Assembly: GCF_019042245.1 (NCBI RefSeq)
Contig: NZ_JAHQCX010000028.1
Span: 1-64,000 of the forward strand
Direction: 5' to 3'
From: Diplocloster modestus
Lineage (GTDB): Bacteria; Bacillota; Clostridia; Lachnospirales; Lachnospiraceae
DNA length: 64,000 bases
In this document: positions 19,512 to 28,250 of the stretch, one piece after another
How the letters are laid out: each line of letters begins with the position of its first letter
Numbering within the stretch: the stretch's first letter is position 1
The notes under the pieces: model-generated
The model's input: only the letters and a program-made list of their open reading frames with translations
Told to the model about the DNA's origin: nothing
Database searches by the model: none
Translations under genes and position numbers: made by a program

Positions 19512-19903
19512 TCTTGCTTATCCTCTTCCTCTTCTTCAGCGCTATCTCCCGCTAATATGGCCAGCATATCGGAAAGAGGCATGGAGGTGTTCAGCGTATA
19601 GGTACCCGGCTGTATCTTCCCGGAATACTTGGACAGTTTCTCCCTTACGACAAACGTCCACTTTCCTTCCACCAGACCTTTGCTTTCCAACATCTCACCC
19701 ACATCACCGGAAGAATCTCCCTGTTTTACCACAACCGTCACCTGACGCCCCGGGGGCGGGTCCATCGTACGGTTGGAAAATACGGACAGGCCAAAGTCAA
19801 AAGCCGCGCGTCCCAGATAAACCAACAATAAGATAACCAGGGCTATTATGATAATCCGAAGAGCCATTTTCATCGTCGCCAAAGCTGCTTTTTTCGAATC
19901 CAT
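19508..19903 (-). CDS. Short MltG/YceG-like membrane protein without catalytic domain
   Basis: In other Firmicutes this position holds mltG, the lytic transglycosylase that ends glycan strands. Here the product is only 131 residues: an N-terminal membrane segment at about 13-32, then a LysM-like/YceG N-terminal domain (VVVKQGDSSGDVGEMLESKG, then IQPGTYTLNTSMPLSDMLAIL) and an acidic tail. The catalytic domain with its glutamate is absent. The start at 19903 has TAGGAGG 9 bases upstream; the longer reading would put that site inside the gene. There is no frameshifted remainder downstream, since trmR begins at once, so this looks like a stable shortened form. Confidence 0.82.
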   Translation of the reverse strand: MDSKKAALATMKMALRIIIIALVILLLVYLGRAAFDFGLSVFSNRTMDPPPGRQVTVVVKQGDSSGDVGEMLESKGLVEGKWTFVVREKLSKYSGKIQPGTYTLNTSMPLSDMLAILAGDSAEEEEEDKQE

Positions 19904-19916
19904 CCTTTTGTACCTC

Positions 19917-20264
19917 CTACAGAGCAGTCTCATCCAGGAACTGAAGGTCCAGATCTACACTGTCTAAAATTTCCCGGTATACTTCCTGGATCATGTGACA
20001 TACCAGCAGCTCCGATGCCAGAAATTCCCGCATGAGGGGATTTTTTCGTATTCTGGCATACTCCTCCTGTAAACTGTCAACTTCGTCAAACAGGTCGATA
20101 CCGTCCTGATTCTGTATAATATAGTATCTTCTCCGCCATTCCTCGACTTGATGCTTTAATTCCGGGAACTCATCCAGACTTTGTTTCGCGCGCTCAAACC
20201 GCTGGTATTCTTCACTGTTTACGATGGCGTTCTTTAATTCTCTTAAGCAATCTGCAACAAGCAT
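19917..20264 (-). CDS. ylbF: YlbF/YmcA-family protein
   Basis: Small all-helical protein (115 residues) of the family that in B. subtilis forms the Y-complex with YmcA and YaaT, a partner of RNase Y and regulator of mRNA processing. Visible support is the pattern ...RELKNAIVNSEEYQRFERA near the start, the helix with EYARIRKNPLMREFLASE near 70-87 and overall length. It lies directly downstream of rnjA, which suits an RNA-decay role. Assignment rests on these features and context. Confidence 0.72.
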   Translation of the reverse strand: MLVADCLRELKNAIVNSEEYQRFERAKQSLDEFPELKHQVEEWRRRYYIIQNQDGIDLFDEVDSLQEEYARIRKNPLMREFLASELLVCHMIQEVYREILDSVDLDLQFLDETAL

Positions 20265-20331
20265 TTTTTACACTTTCCTACATGCGTGCGGTCTCCACAC
20301 GCACATATAGGTAGATGTGAAAATTTTATTT

Positions 20332-21996
20332 TCACACTTCCATAATGATCGGTAGAATCATGGGACTGCGTTTGGTTTTCTTCCAGAGATAGTCGCTTAA
20401 GGAATCCCGGATCATGGTCTTCATCTTACTCCAGTCCGTAATCCGCTTCTCCATACACGCATCCAGCGCATCATTTACCACATGTCTGGCTTCCTCCATC
20501 AGATCCTCGGACTCCCTCACATAGACAAAACCTCTGGAGACAATATCCGGTCCCGACACTACCTGATTATTGTATTTTTCCAGCGCCAGCACGACGATCA
20601 TAATTCCATCCTCTGCCAGATGCTGCCGGTCTCTCAATACGATGTTTCCCACATCTCCAACGCCCAGGCCATCTACCAGGATGGCACCGGTCTGTACGTG
20701 GTCCACCACTTTCGCATCTTCCTGATCCAGTTCCAACACGTCGCCGGAGGACAGGATCTTGATATTTTCCTTTGGAATTCCAAGGTTATAGGCGATTCCC
20801 GCCTGCGCTTTTAAATGCCGGTATTCACCGTGTACCGGAATCGAATATTTGGGCCGTACCAGGGAATAGATCAGTTTTATCTCTTCCTGGCAGGCATGTC
20901 CGGATACATGGGCATCCTGGAAGATCACATCCGCGCCCTTCATGGACAGCTCATTAATCACCTTGGACACGGCTTTTTCGTTTCCGGGAATCGGGTTGGA
21001 GCTGAAGATCACAGTATCACCCGGCTTAATGGATACCTTTTTATGAATACTGGCAGCCATTCTGGACAGCGCCGCCATGGATTCTCCCTGGCTTCCTGTC
21101 GTGATCAGCACGGTCTGCTCGTCGGCATAATTCTTCATCTGCTCGATTTCGATCAGTGTCTTATCCGGAATGTTGATATAACCTAATTCCGCGGCCGTGC
21201 CGATGACATTGACCATGCTGCGCCCCTCTACCACTACCTTCCGGCCGAACTTGTAGGCAGAGTTGATGATCTGCTGCACCCGGTCCACATTGGACGCGAA
21301 GGTCGCTACGATAATTCTGCTGTTTTTGTGCTCCGCGAATATGTTGTCAAAGGTCTTGCCCACCGTGCGCTCCGACATGGTAAAGCCGGGCCGCTCCGCG
21401 TTGGTACTGTCACACATCAGGGCCAGTACGCCCTTTTTGCCGATTTCGCCGAACCTCTGTAAATCTATAGCATCCCCGAATACGGGAGTATAATCCACCT
21501 TAAAGTCTCCGGTATGAACGATGGTTCCGGCCGGGGAATAGATCGCCAGTGCGGAAGCATCTGCGATACTGTGATTGGTTTTGATAAACTCGATCCGAAA
21601 TGCACCCAGGTTAATGGATTGTCCGTGTTTTATAACTTTTCGTTTGGTTCCCTTTAACAGATTGTGTTCTTTGAGCTTATTGTCGATGAGTCCGATCGTT
21701 AATTTTGTCGCATAAATGGGAGCGTTGATTTCCTTTAAAATGTAGGGAAGAGCCCCGATATGGTCCTCATGGCCGTGGGTAATTACAAAGCCTTTTAATT
21801 TATCAATGTTGTCCTTCAGATACGTGATATCCGGGATGACCAGGTCGATTCCCAGCATATCGTCCTCTGGGAACGACAGACCGCAATCCACCACAATCAT
21901 ACTGTCTTCGTATTCAAAGGCAGTAATGTTCATCCCGATTTGTTCCAGGCCTCCTAAAGGGATGATCCGCAATTTGCTGTTGTTTTGTTTCTTCAA
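20332..21996 (-). CDS. rnjA: Ribonuclease J1 (RnjA)
   Basis: Metallo-beta-lactamase ribonuclease with 5'-3' exo and endonuclease activity on mRNA and rRNA. The 554-residue protein shows the zinc motif HGHEDHIG at 74-81, HTGDFKVDYTP near 155-165, the beta-CASP part with CDSTNAERPGFT and GSQGESMAALSRMA, and the C-terminal domain with PVHGEYRHL. It is the usual length with no extension. A close paralogue with a long basic N-terminus lies at 35.5 kb. Here rnjA is placed between ylbF and the DUF1292 gene. Confidence 0.96.
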   Translation of the reverse strand: MKKQNNSKLRIIPLGGLEQIGMNITAFEYEDSMIVVDCGLSFPEDDMLGIDLVIPDITYLKDNIDKLKGFVITHGHEDHIGALPYILKEINAPIYATKLTIGLIDNKLKEHNLLKGTKRKVIKHGQSINLGAFRIEFIKTNHSIADASALAIYSPAGTIVHTGDFKVDYTPVFGDAIDLQRFGEIGKKGVLALMCDSTNAERPGFTMSERTVGKTFDNIFAEHKNSRIIVATFASNVDRVQQIINSAYKFGRKVVVEGRSMVNVIGTAAELGYINIPDKTLIEIEQMKNYADEQTVLITTGSQGESMAALSRMAASIHKKVSIKPGDTVIFSSNPIPGNEKAVSKVINELSMKGADVIFQDAHVSGHACQEEIKLIYSLVRPKYSIPVHGEYRHLKAQAGIAYNLGIPKENIKILSSGDVLELDQEDAKVVDHVQTGAILVDGLGVGDVGNIVLRDRQHLAEDGIMIVVLALEKYNNQVVSGPDIVSRGFVYVRESEDLMEEARHVVNDALDACMEKRITDWSKMKTMIRDSLSDYLWKKTKRSPMILPIIMEV

Positions 21997-22037
21997 AAAA
22001 TAGCACCTCCAAATTTTTTTAATTTACGCTCTTTTGT

Positions 22038-22304
22038 TTACCTTTCGATGGTAACGTCTTCCAGAAGCTCTTCGAAGATTCTGGATACATACGTCAACTC
22101 CTCATCATCGTCCACGATTTCATACAGGGCTTCCGCATCCTCACTTGCGGACAGATCCTTTAAAATATAGCAGGTACCGTCTTCCTCTTCGTCCTCCGTG
22201 TCAGTAACCAGAAGATAGTCCACGCCACTTACTCTCGTCTGTTCCATGATGAAAAATTCCACGTTTTCCTTTGTGTCTTCCATTGTGAAAATGATTTTTT
22301 CCAT
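22038..22304 (-). CDS. DUF1292 family protein (YrzB-like)
   Basis: Small acidic protein (88 residues) found between ruvX and mltG in many Firmicutes; its function is not known. MEKIIFTMEDTKENVEFFI and the acidic stretch TDTEDEEEDGTCYILKD are typical. The start at 22304 has TTAGGAG 6 bases upstream; a longer reading would run into ruvX in another frame. It lies 8 bases after ruvX. Confidence 0.85.
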   Translation of the reverse strand: MEKIIFTMEDTKENVEFFIMEQTRVSGVDYLLVTDTEDEEEDGTCYILKDLSASEDAEALYEIVDDDEELTYVSRIFEELLEDVTIER

Positions 22305-22312
22305 ATAAGCTC

Positions 22313-22732
22313 CTAATGCAATGTATTTAAATATCCTTGTAGGATTAATACAGCCGCTAACCGGTCGATGTGTTCTTTCCTGTCCTCTCTGCGCACGTTC
22401 CCTTCGATCAGGGCCCGTTCCGCTTCCACCGTGGTGAGACGCTCGTCCCACAGGATGACAGGAAGTCCTGTGCGCCGCTTTAACATCTCTGCGAAATCCA
22501 GAGATTTCTGTGCGCGGTCGCCCACCGTGTTATTCATATTTTTGGGGAAACCCAGAACTATGGACTCTACCCCGTATTCCGTGATCAGTTCCTCGATTCT
22601 GGCGCAGGTCCTGCGCAGCTTATTCTCAGTCTCTCTTCTGATAATCTCGATTCCCTGGGCAGTAATTGAGAGAGGGTCGCTTATGGCCACCCCAACAGTT
22701 TTGGAACCGAAGTCCAACCCCATTATCCGCAT
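22313..22732 (-). CDS. ruvX: Putative Holliday junction resolvase RuvX/YqgF
   Basis: RNase H-fold nuclease family with a role in pre-16S rRNA processing and possibly recombination. The 139-residue protein has the [17 protein letters not shown] motif at about 4-20 (catalytic Asp6), [13 protein letters not shown] near 55-67 and [11 protein letters not shown] near 95-105. The ATG at 22732 is preferred because GAGGGAG lies 6 bases upstream; the GTG 15 bases earlier overlaps that site. It sits between ireB and the DUF1292 gene as in B. subtilis (yrzL-yrrK-yrzB). Confidence 0.93.
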   Translation of the reverse strand: MRIMGLDFGSKTVGVAISDPLSITAQGIEIIRRETENKLRRTCARIEELITEYGVESIVLGFPKNMNNTVGDRAQKSLDFAEMLKRRTGLPVILWDERLTTVEAERALIEGNVRREDRKEHIDRLAAVLILQGYLNTLH

Positions 22733-22749
22733 AACATTCTCCCTCACCG

Positions 22750-23013
22750 TTATTCCAGATGGTTATTTTTGATATAGGATTTTAACAGCGCTTCCACCAG
22801 CTCGTCCCGTTCCACCTTCATAATCAGGCTTCTGGCATTCTTATGGCTGGTTATATAAGTCGGGTCGCCGGACATGATATAACCCACGATCTGATTCACC
22901 GGGTTATAGCCCTTCTCCGTCATCGCCTCGTACACCTTATTTAAAACATCCTCTACCTGCAGTTCCGGCTCAGTCTGAACTTTAAAATATCTTGTATTAC
23001 TGAGATCCTTCAT
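22750..23013 (-). CDS. ireB: IreB family regulatory phosphoprotein (DUF965)
   Basis: Small protein that in Enterococcus is phosphorylated by the PASTA kinase IreK and affects cephalosporin resistance. [12 protein letters not shown] at the start, [31 protein letters not shown]-type core ([16 protein letters not shown]) and [15 protein letters not shown] are diagnostic. The start at 23013 gives 87 residues, the family length, with GGAGG 5 bases upstream. An in-frame ATG at 23121 would add 36 residues and lies only about 24 bases from the likely transcription start, so a longer form cannot be excluded. Confidence 0.9.
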   Translation of the reverse strand: MKDLSNTRYFKVQTEPELQVEDVLNKVYEAMTEKGYNPVNQIVGYIMSGDPTYITSHKNARSLIMKVERDELVEALLKSYIKNNHLE

Positions 23014-23151
23014 TCTTTCCTCCATGCGTGCATGATCCAGCACAACCAGGCGCAGGGCAAGCATCTTCTGCTCATCCTCTGCCTCTAACGCCTCACCTTT
23101 GTCCGGGAAAATATACACCATTCTTCACGCTTTAAACCAAACTTTACCCTT

Positions 23152-23180
23152 ATTCTAATATATACCAGATGAAAATTCAA
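23152..23180 (-). promoter_or_regulatory. Promoter of ireB-ruvX-DUF1292
   Basis: On the minus strand TTGAAT (23175-23180), a 17-base spacer and TAGAAT (23152-23157). If used, transcription starts near 23145. Confidence 0.65.
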
Positions 23181-23215
23181 TGTCTATTTTATTGTCGTAA
23201 ACAGGAACCGGCGTT

Positions 23216-24526
23216 TTACACAAATTCCGCCAGCATGATTTCGTCCGTCAGAAAGCCTGTCACCCGCGCCAAACGCAGCTGGTTGGACAGTTCATTTTTA
23301 CTCTTTACGGCAGCTCTTACATATTCCTTTGTATGTCCAATCTGATAGATTTCTCCACTTATCTCTGTCATTTCCTCAAAGAGTACCTCCTGGGTCCTGC
23401 CCAGGTAATAATCCCGGAAAGCCCTGGATTTCTCCCTGTTTAGAGACAGCAGTTCATTGCTGCGCACGGCTTTTACCGGTTCCGGAATCTGTCCCTCCAT
23501 CACCGCCGCTTTGGTTCCCTGCCTCCTGGAGTATTTAAAAATATGAGTTTCATAAAACGAAACTTTTTCCAAAAAGGCCCGGGTCGCTTCAAACTCCGCT
23601 TCGGACTCCTGCGGGAAACCTACGATAATATCCGTTGTCAGCGCCGGATGCTCAAAATATTCCCGGATCAACTGGCATTTTTTAAAGTATTCACCGGTTG
23701 TGTAGTGTCTATTCATCCGTTTTAGCGTTTCATCACAGCCGCTTTGCAGCGACAAATGAAAATGGGGACAGAATTTCCGGCTCTTAGAGAGTTCCGATAC
23801 GAATTCTTCCGTGATAATCCGGGGCTCCAGTGATCCCAGCCGGATGCGCTCAATTCCTTCCACTTCCTGCACCCTTAAGATCAGATCCAGCAGCGAGGAA
23901 CACGGGTCAAAATCCACTCCATAAGAGCTCAGGTGTATCCCGGTCAGAACGATCTCCTGATATCCTTCGGACGCCAGACGTTCCACTTCTTTTATCACGT
24001 CTTGCATTTTACGGCTCCGCACCCGCCCTCTGGCATAGGGAATGATACAATAACTGCAGAACTGGTTGCAGCCATCCTGCACTTTTAGATAAGCACGTGT
24101 ATGTTCCGTGGTTCTGCCAAGGGTTAATTCCTCGTATTCCTGATCCGCGGCTATATCGGTGATGCATTCTGCAGCCTTATGATCCTGCTCCCACTCCTGA
24201 AGAACCCGGATCAGATCTTTTTTCCGGTTATTGCCTATCACCAGGTCCACGGCTGCGTCCTGTAAAAGTTTCTCACCGGCCGCCTGTACATAACAGCCCA
24301 CCGCCACCACACAGGCGTTTGGATTCTTTGCCTTTGCCCGGTGTAACATCTGCCTGGACTTGCGGTCCGCGATATTGGTTACGGTACACGTATTGATGAT
24401 ATAGACATCCGCGGGCTGTGTGAACGGAACGACCTCATAGCCGTTTTCCTCCAGCATCTGCTGCATGGCTTCCGTTTCGTATGCGTTTACTTTACATCCT
24501 AAATTGTGCAATGCTACTCTTTTCAT
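23216..24526 (-). CDS. mtaB: tRNA methylthiotransferase MtaB
   Basis: Radical-SAM enzyme that adds a methylthio group to t6A37 in tRNAs reading ANN codons. The N-terminal UPF0004 domain carries cysteines in NLGCKVNAYET near 8-18 and NTCTVTNIADRKSRQ near 46-60. The radical SAM CxxxCxxC reads CNQFCSYCIIPYARGR near 152-167, and a TRAM domain ends the protein. The 436-residue length and the GCKVN motif separate MtaB from MiaB. It is one of three RNA-modifying enzymes in this stretch, with trmR/trhP and thiI. Confidence 0.95.
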   Translation of the reverse strand: MKRVALHNLGCKVNAYETEAMQQMLEENGYEVVPFTQPADVYIINTCTVTNIADRKSRQMLHRAKAKNPNACVVAVGCYVQAAGEKLLQDAAVDLVIGNNRKKDLIRVLQEWEQDHKAAECITDIAADQEYEELTLGRTTEHTRAYLKVQDGCNQFCSYCIIPYARGRVRSRKMQDVIKEVERLASEGYQEIVLTGIHLSSYGVDFDPCSSLLDLILRVQEVEGIERIRLGSLEPRIITEEFVSELSKSRKFCPHFHLSLQSGCDETLKRMNRHYTTGEYFKKCQLIREYFEHPALTTDIIVGFPQESEAEFEATRAFLEKVSFYETHIFKYSRRQGTKAAVMEGQIPEPVKAVRSNELLSLNREKSRAFRDYYLGRTQEVLFEEMTEISGEIYQIGHTKEYVRAAVKSKNELSNQLRLARVTGFLTDEIMLAEFV

Positions 24527-24603
24527 AACAATCCCTTTACTGCTGTATAATCAAATTTATCAAAATTGACGAATAATCCCGATTTTCTTTGTATGTTTGC
24601 GTA

Positions 24604-24632
24604 TTGACTTTTCCATACCCCGACGGTAAGAT
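24604..24632 (+). promoter_or_regulatory. Promoter of the HPr-like gene
   Basis: TTGACT (24604-24609), a 17-base spacer and TAAGAT (24627-24632), 34 bases ahead of the start codon. GGGAGG lies 7 bases before the ATG. Confidence 0.7.
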
Positions 24633-24665
24633 GAACATATAAAAAATATATGGGAGGTTTTTCCA

Positions 24666-24899
24666 ATGAAAACAGTAAGAATTTCTTTAAACTCCATTGA
24701 TAAAGTGAAATCTTTTGTGAATGACATCACTAGATTTGATAACGATTTTGATCTGGTTTCCGGAAGGTATGTAATCGATGCGAAATCCATCATGGGTATT
24801 TTCAGCCTGGATCTGTCCAAACCGATCGATCTGAACATCCACGCAGAAGAAAATATCGATACGATTCTTGCAACGCTTGCTCCTTATATCATCGAGTAA
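24666..24899 (+). CDS. HPr-like protein lacking the phosphorylatable histidine
   Basis: A 77-residue protein of the HPr fold. The second half matches HPr well: YVIDAKSIMGIFSLDLSK (about 38-55) contains the serine equivalent to Ser46, the target of HPr kinase. The N-terminal active site that reads GLHARPA in true HPr is replaced by SIDKVKSF, so neither His15 nor Arg17 is present and no PEP-dependent phosphotransfer is expected. This is reminiscent of Crh, which keeps only the serine site. It is a lone plus-strand gene with its own promoter and terminator between mtaB and thiI. Its regulatory role is inference. Confidence 0.85.
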   Translation: MKTVRISLNSIDKVKSFVNDITRFDNDFDLVSGRYVIDAKSIMGIFSLDLSKPIDLNIHAEENIDTILATLAPYIIE

Positions 24900-24930
24900 G
24901 ATGCCTGCTTTTGTAAGAAGAAGGGACATG

Positions 24931-24961
24931 CACCTCGCTATGGACAGCGGGGTGTTTTTTT
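24931..24961 (+). terminator. Terminator of the HPr-like gene
   Basis: CACCTCGCT pairs with AGCGGGGTG (one wobble), followed by seven T, starting 32 bases past the stop. Confidence 0.9.
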
Positions 24962-24968
24962 GCCCCTG

Positions 24969-26147
24969 TCAGCTAACAATCACACACTCCGCAGTCTCGA
25001 TCGCCTGAGCCACCATTTCCTCAATCTTTTCCTCCAGTTTCTTTTCCGAACGCTTGATCACCGGAATACTGGGCTTCGTGACCGGATGTTTCGCCACAAA
25101 GATTGTACAGCAATCCTCATAAGGCTGAATGGAGGTCTCAAAGGTACCTATTTTCTCAGCGATGTCAATGATGTCCTGTTTATCAAAAGCGATCAGCGGC
25201 CGGAACACCGGCATGGTACACACTTCGTTGGTAGCCGCCAGGCTTTGAACGGTCTGGCTCGCCACCTGTCCGATACTCTCACCGGTGATCAATCCCAGCG
25301 CCTCATTTTTGCGCGCCAGTTCCTCCGCGATCCGCATCATATATCGCCGCATGATGATCGTCAGCTCGTCATGAGGGCATTTATCATAAATATACAACTG
25401 GATATCCGTAAAGTTCACCACGTATAAATAGACAGGTCCCGAATACTTGGCTACCTGCGAGGCCAGATCCACCACTTTTTGTTTGGCCCGCTCACTGGTA
25501 TAGGGAGGTGCATGAAAATAAACGGCGTCAATCTTCACACCGCGTTTGGCTACCATATAGCCTGCCACCGGACTGTCGATTCCTCCGGATAACAAAAGCA
25601 TACATTTCCCGTTGGTTCCCACCGGCATTCCGCCTGGCCCGGGTATGATTTCGGAATAAATATAAATTTTCTCCCGGACTTCTATGGTCAGCATAATCTG
25701 AGGGTTATGGACATCCACATGCAGCTGCGGATAGGCCTCCAGAATCCGGTGTCCCATCTTAGCATTGATCTCCATGGAATCCATCGGATAATTCTTTCTG
25801 GCCCTGCGTGCGCATACTTTGAAACTCATATTCTTATCCGGGTAGACATCGTCCATATAGGCCAGTACGTCCTGTGCGAGCTTATCAAAGCCCTCGTCCT
25901 CCACACATACGGTGGGACAGATCCCCACAATGCCGAACACCCGCTGTAAGGCTTCTACAGCATCGTCATAGTCATAATCCTGCGGACATGCCACATAGAT
26001 GCGTCCCTGTTCTTTGGATACCTTAAATTCACCTTCTACGGGTTTTAACGCATGCCGGATCTGCTTTACCAGCGCGTCCTCAAACAGGTAACGGTTTTTC
26101 CCCTTAATTCCGATTTCCCCGTATTTTATCAGAAATGCCTGATACAT
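24969..26147 (-). CDS. thiI: tRNA 4-thiouridine synthetase ThiI
   Basis: Adenylates U8 of tRNA and transfers sulfur to make 4-thiouridine. The 392-residue protein has an N-terminal ferredoxin-like part, a THUMP domain (about 60-165) and a PP-loop with SGGIDSP at 187-193. The C-terminal rhodanese domain of enterobacterial ThiI is absent, as is usual in Firmicutes, so sulfur must come directly from a cysteine desulfurase; one lies immediately upstream (26298-27455). Confidence 0.96.
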   Translation of the reverse strand: MYQAFLIKYGEIGIKGKNRYLFEDALVKQIRHALKPVEGEFKVSKEQGRIYVACPQDYDYDDAVEALQRVFGIVGICPTVCVEDEGFDKLAQDVLAYMDDVYPDKNMSFKVCARRARKNYPMDSMEINAKMGHRILEAYPQLHVDVHNPQIMLTIEVREKIYIYSEIIPGPGGMPVGTNGKCMLLLSGGIDSPVAGYMVAKRGVKIDAVYFHAPPYTSERAKQKVVDLASQVAKYSGPVYLYVVNFTDIQLYIYDKCPHDELTIIMRRYMMRIAEELARKNEALGLITGESIGQVASQTVQSLAATNEVCTMPVFRPLIAFDKQDIIDIAEKIGTFETSIQPYEDCCTIFVAKHPVTKPSIPVIKRSEKKLEEKIEEMVAQAIETAECVIVS

Positions 26148-26297
26148 CTTATTCTCTCCTTATGAAACATTACTTTTATTTCCTGCTAATATGTTTCCTG
26201 CTAATGTATCTCCTGCTGCTTTATTTTCTTCTATCTTTTATTTTTTGCTATCTTGTATATTTATGATATACCCGAATTATCACCTTCCCCGCAATAC

Positions 26298-27455
26298 TTA
26301 CCTGCGGGTATATTTCTTCAGCTTGGGTATGATTTCCTGCAGCTTTTCGATACAGTAATTCACCTCGTCCACCGTGGATTCCAGATGGAAGCTGAACCGG
26401 ATCGCCGATTCCAGCTGATCTTTGTCCAGGCGGATCGCAGTCAGGGTCGGACTGACGGCATGCTTCTTACCGGCTGCACAGGCACTTCCGGCAGATACAT
26501 AGATCTCATACTCTTCCAGCGCATGCAGCAAAACCTCACTGCGCACCCCCGGAAAACTGACGTTAACGATATGGGGAGCGCTATCTTTACCGACAAGACC
26601 GTGAATGACCGCGCCCTCTATCGTTCCGATCCCATTGACAAAAGCCTGCTTCACCGTGTAAAGCCGCTCGATTTTCTCATCAAAACCGGTATACAGCTCT
26701 TTTACCGCTGCACCCAGACCGGCGATACCCGTGGTATTCACTGTGCCGGAACGCATCCCCTCCTGCTGTCCGCCGCCGTAGGAGATCGGTTTGATTTTCA
26801 CCTTATCATTGACGTACAGAAAGCCCACACCTTTCGGGCCATGTATTTTATGGCCGCTGGCTGACAGCAGGTCGATTTCCAGCTTTTTCGGTAAAATACG
26901 ATATTTTCCATAGGCCTGTACCGCATCCACGTGGAGTTTGGCCTTCGGTGCTTTTTTATGAACCAGCTCCGCGATATCCTGAATGGGCTGTACCGCCCCG
27001 ATTTCATTGTTCACATACATAACCGAGACCAGAACCGTCTCTTCATCAAGGGCCGCTTCCAGCGCATCCATACGCAGAATCCCGTCCGCATCCACCGGTA
27101 TATAGCTGGCCCGGAAACCGTTCTCTTCCAGATACTCCATGGCAGCCGTTACGGAAGGATGTTCCACCGCTGAAGTAATCACATGATTCCCGGATCTGCG
27201 GTTGGCCATAGCCGTTCCGATAATGGCCAGATTATTCCCCTCCGTGCCTCCGGACGTAAAAAAAATCTCCTTCGCGTTGACTTTTAGATTTTTCGCTAAG
27301 ATATCCCTGGCATCTTTTACATAATTCTCTGCATCCACACCCTTTTTGTGCATGGAGGAGGGATTGCCGTAATCGGTCATCATTGTCCGGATCATGATCT
27401 CTTTTACAGACTCATAGCAGCGGGTTGTTGCCGAATTGTCAAAATAACATTCCAT
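26298..27455 (-). CDS. Cysteine desulfurase (NifS/IscS-like, ThiI partner)
   Basis: PLP enzyme that takes sulfur from cysteine. MECYFDNSATT at the start, the PLP lysine Lys203 in SASGHKIHGPKG and the catalytic Cys326 in SAGSACAAGKKH are all present. I chose the start at 27455 because it aligns with the family N-terminus and has GAAGGA 4 bases upstream; an ATG 15 bases earlier is possible. No iscU or other cluster-assembly gene is near, while thiI follows 150 bases downstream, as nifZ-thiI do in B. subtilis, so tRNA thiolation is the likely main role. Confidence 0.93.
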   Translation of the reverse strand: MECYFDNSATTRCYESVKEIMIRTMMTDYGNPSSMHKKGVDAENYVKDARDILAKNLKVNAKEIFFTSGGTEGNNLAIIGTAMANRRSGNHVITSAVEHPSVTAAMEYLEENGFRASYIPVDADGILRMDALEAALDEETVLVSVMYVNNEIGAVQPIQDIAELVHKKAPKAKLHVDAVQAYGKYRILPKKLEIDLLSASGHKIHGPKGVGFLYVNDKVKIKPISYGGGQQEGMRSGTVNTTGIAGLGAAVKELYTGFDEKIERLYTVKQAFVNGIGTIEGAVIHGLVGKDSAPHIVNVSFPGVRSEVLLHALEEYEIYVSAGSACAAGKKHAVSPTLTAIRLDKDQLESAIRFSFHLESTVDEVNYCIEKLQEIIPKLKKYTRR

Positions 27456-27488
27456 AGGTTCCTTCACCATCCTTGTTTTTGCCTTATC

Positions 27489-28250
27489 TTAGTTTATCCC
27501 AATTGCGTCATTGCATTCCAACTGGAACATTAAAACGGAAAGAATGGCGAGTCCGGCGGTCTCCGTTCTCAAAATCCGTTTGCCGAGGGATACCGCAGAT
27601 GCGCCTAAGCTGCAGGCCTTTTGTACTTCGTCTTCTTCGAATCCGCCCTCCGGACCGATGAAAACACCTACAGACTGGCCTGTTCTCACAGCCTGGAGTA
27701 ATTCCCTGCTTTCCGCCATGCCCTGCGCATGTTCATAGGGAATAAAAACATGATCCATGCTCTGTGCATAGGCCAGGGCATCCGAAAACTTCATCAGCTC
27801 TTTGACTTTCGGAATTACCATTCGGCCGGACTGTTTCGCCGCACTCTCCGAAATGGCATTCCAGCGTTTTAACTTACTCTGTTCTTTTTTGGCATCCAAT
27901 TTCACGACCGTTCTTCGGGTACCGACTGGAACTACCTCCGACACACCCAATTCCACTGCCTTCTGGATGATCAGCTCCATTTTGTCGCTTTTGGGCAGCC
28001 CCTGGAAGAGCGTGATCCGGCAGGGCAATTCCCGATTTTCATCCTCTGCGGACAAAATACCAAGCCGGATACAATCCGGCTCTATCTTTGATATCTCGCA
28101 CAAATATTCCCGGAACGCTCCGTCTGCGCTCACACTTACTTTTTCTCCCGGTTTCATTCGCAGCACATTCCGGATATGATTCACATCCGTTCCCAGAATC
28201 ACGATTCCGGACTCCTGTATCTGCTCTGGATTCACAAAGAAATGGTACAT
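27489..28250 (-). CDS. rsmE: 16S rRNA m3U1498 methyltransferase RsmE
   Basis: SPOUT-class methyltransferase that methylates U1498 of 16S rRNA. The 253-residue protein starts MYHFFVNPEQI with a PUA-like domain and ends with the SPOUT knot: FIGPEGGFEEDEV near 195-207 and SLGKRILRTETAGLAILS near 219-236. It is directly adjacent to prmA (no gap), a common pairing. Confidence 0.96.
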   Translation of the reverse strand: MYHFFVNPEQIQESGIVILGTDVNHIRNVLRMKPGEKVSVSADGAFREYLCEISKIEPDCIRLGILSAEDENRELPCRITLFQGLPKSDKMELIIQKAVELGVSEVVPVGTRRTVVKLDAKKEQSKLKRWNAISESAAKQSGRMVIPKVKELMKFSDALAYAQSMDHVFIPYEHAQGMAESRELLQAVRTGQSVGVFIGPEGGFEEDEVQKACSLGASAVSLGKRILRTETAGLAILSVLMFQLECNDAIGIN

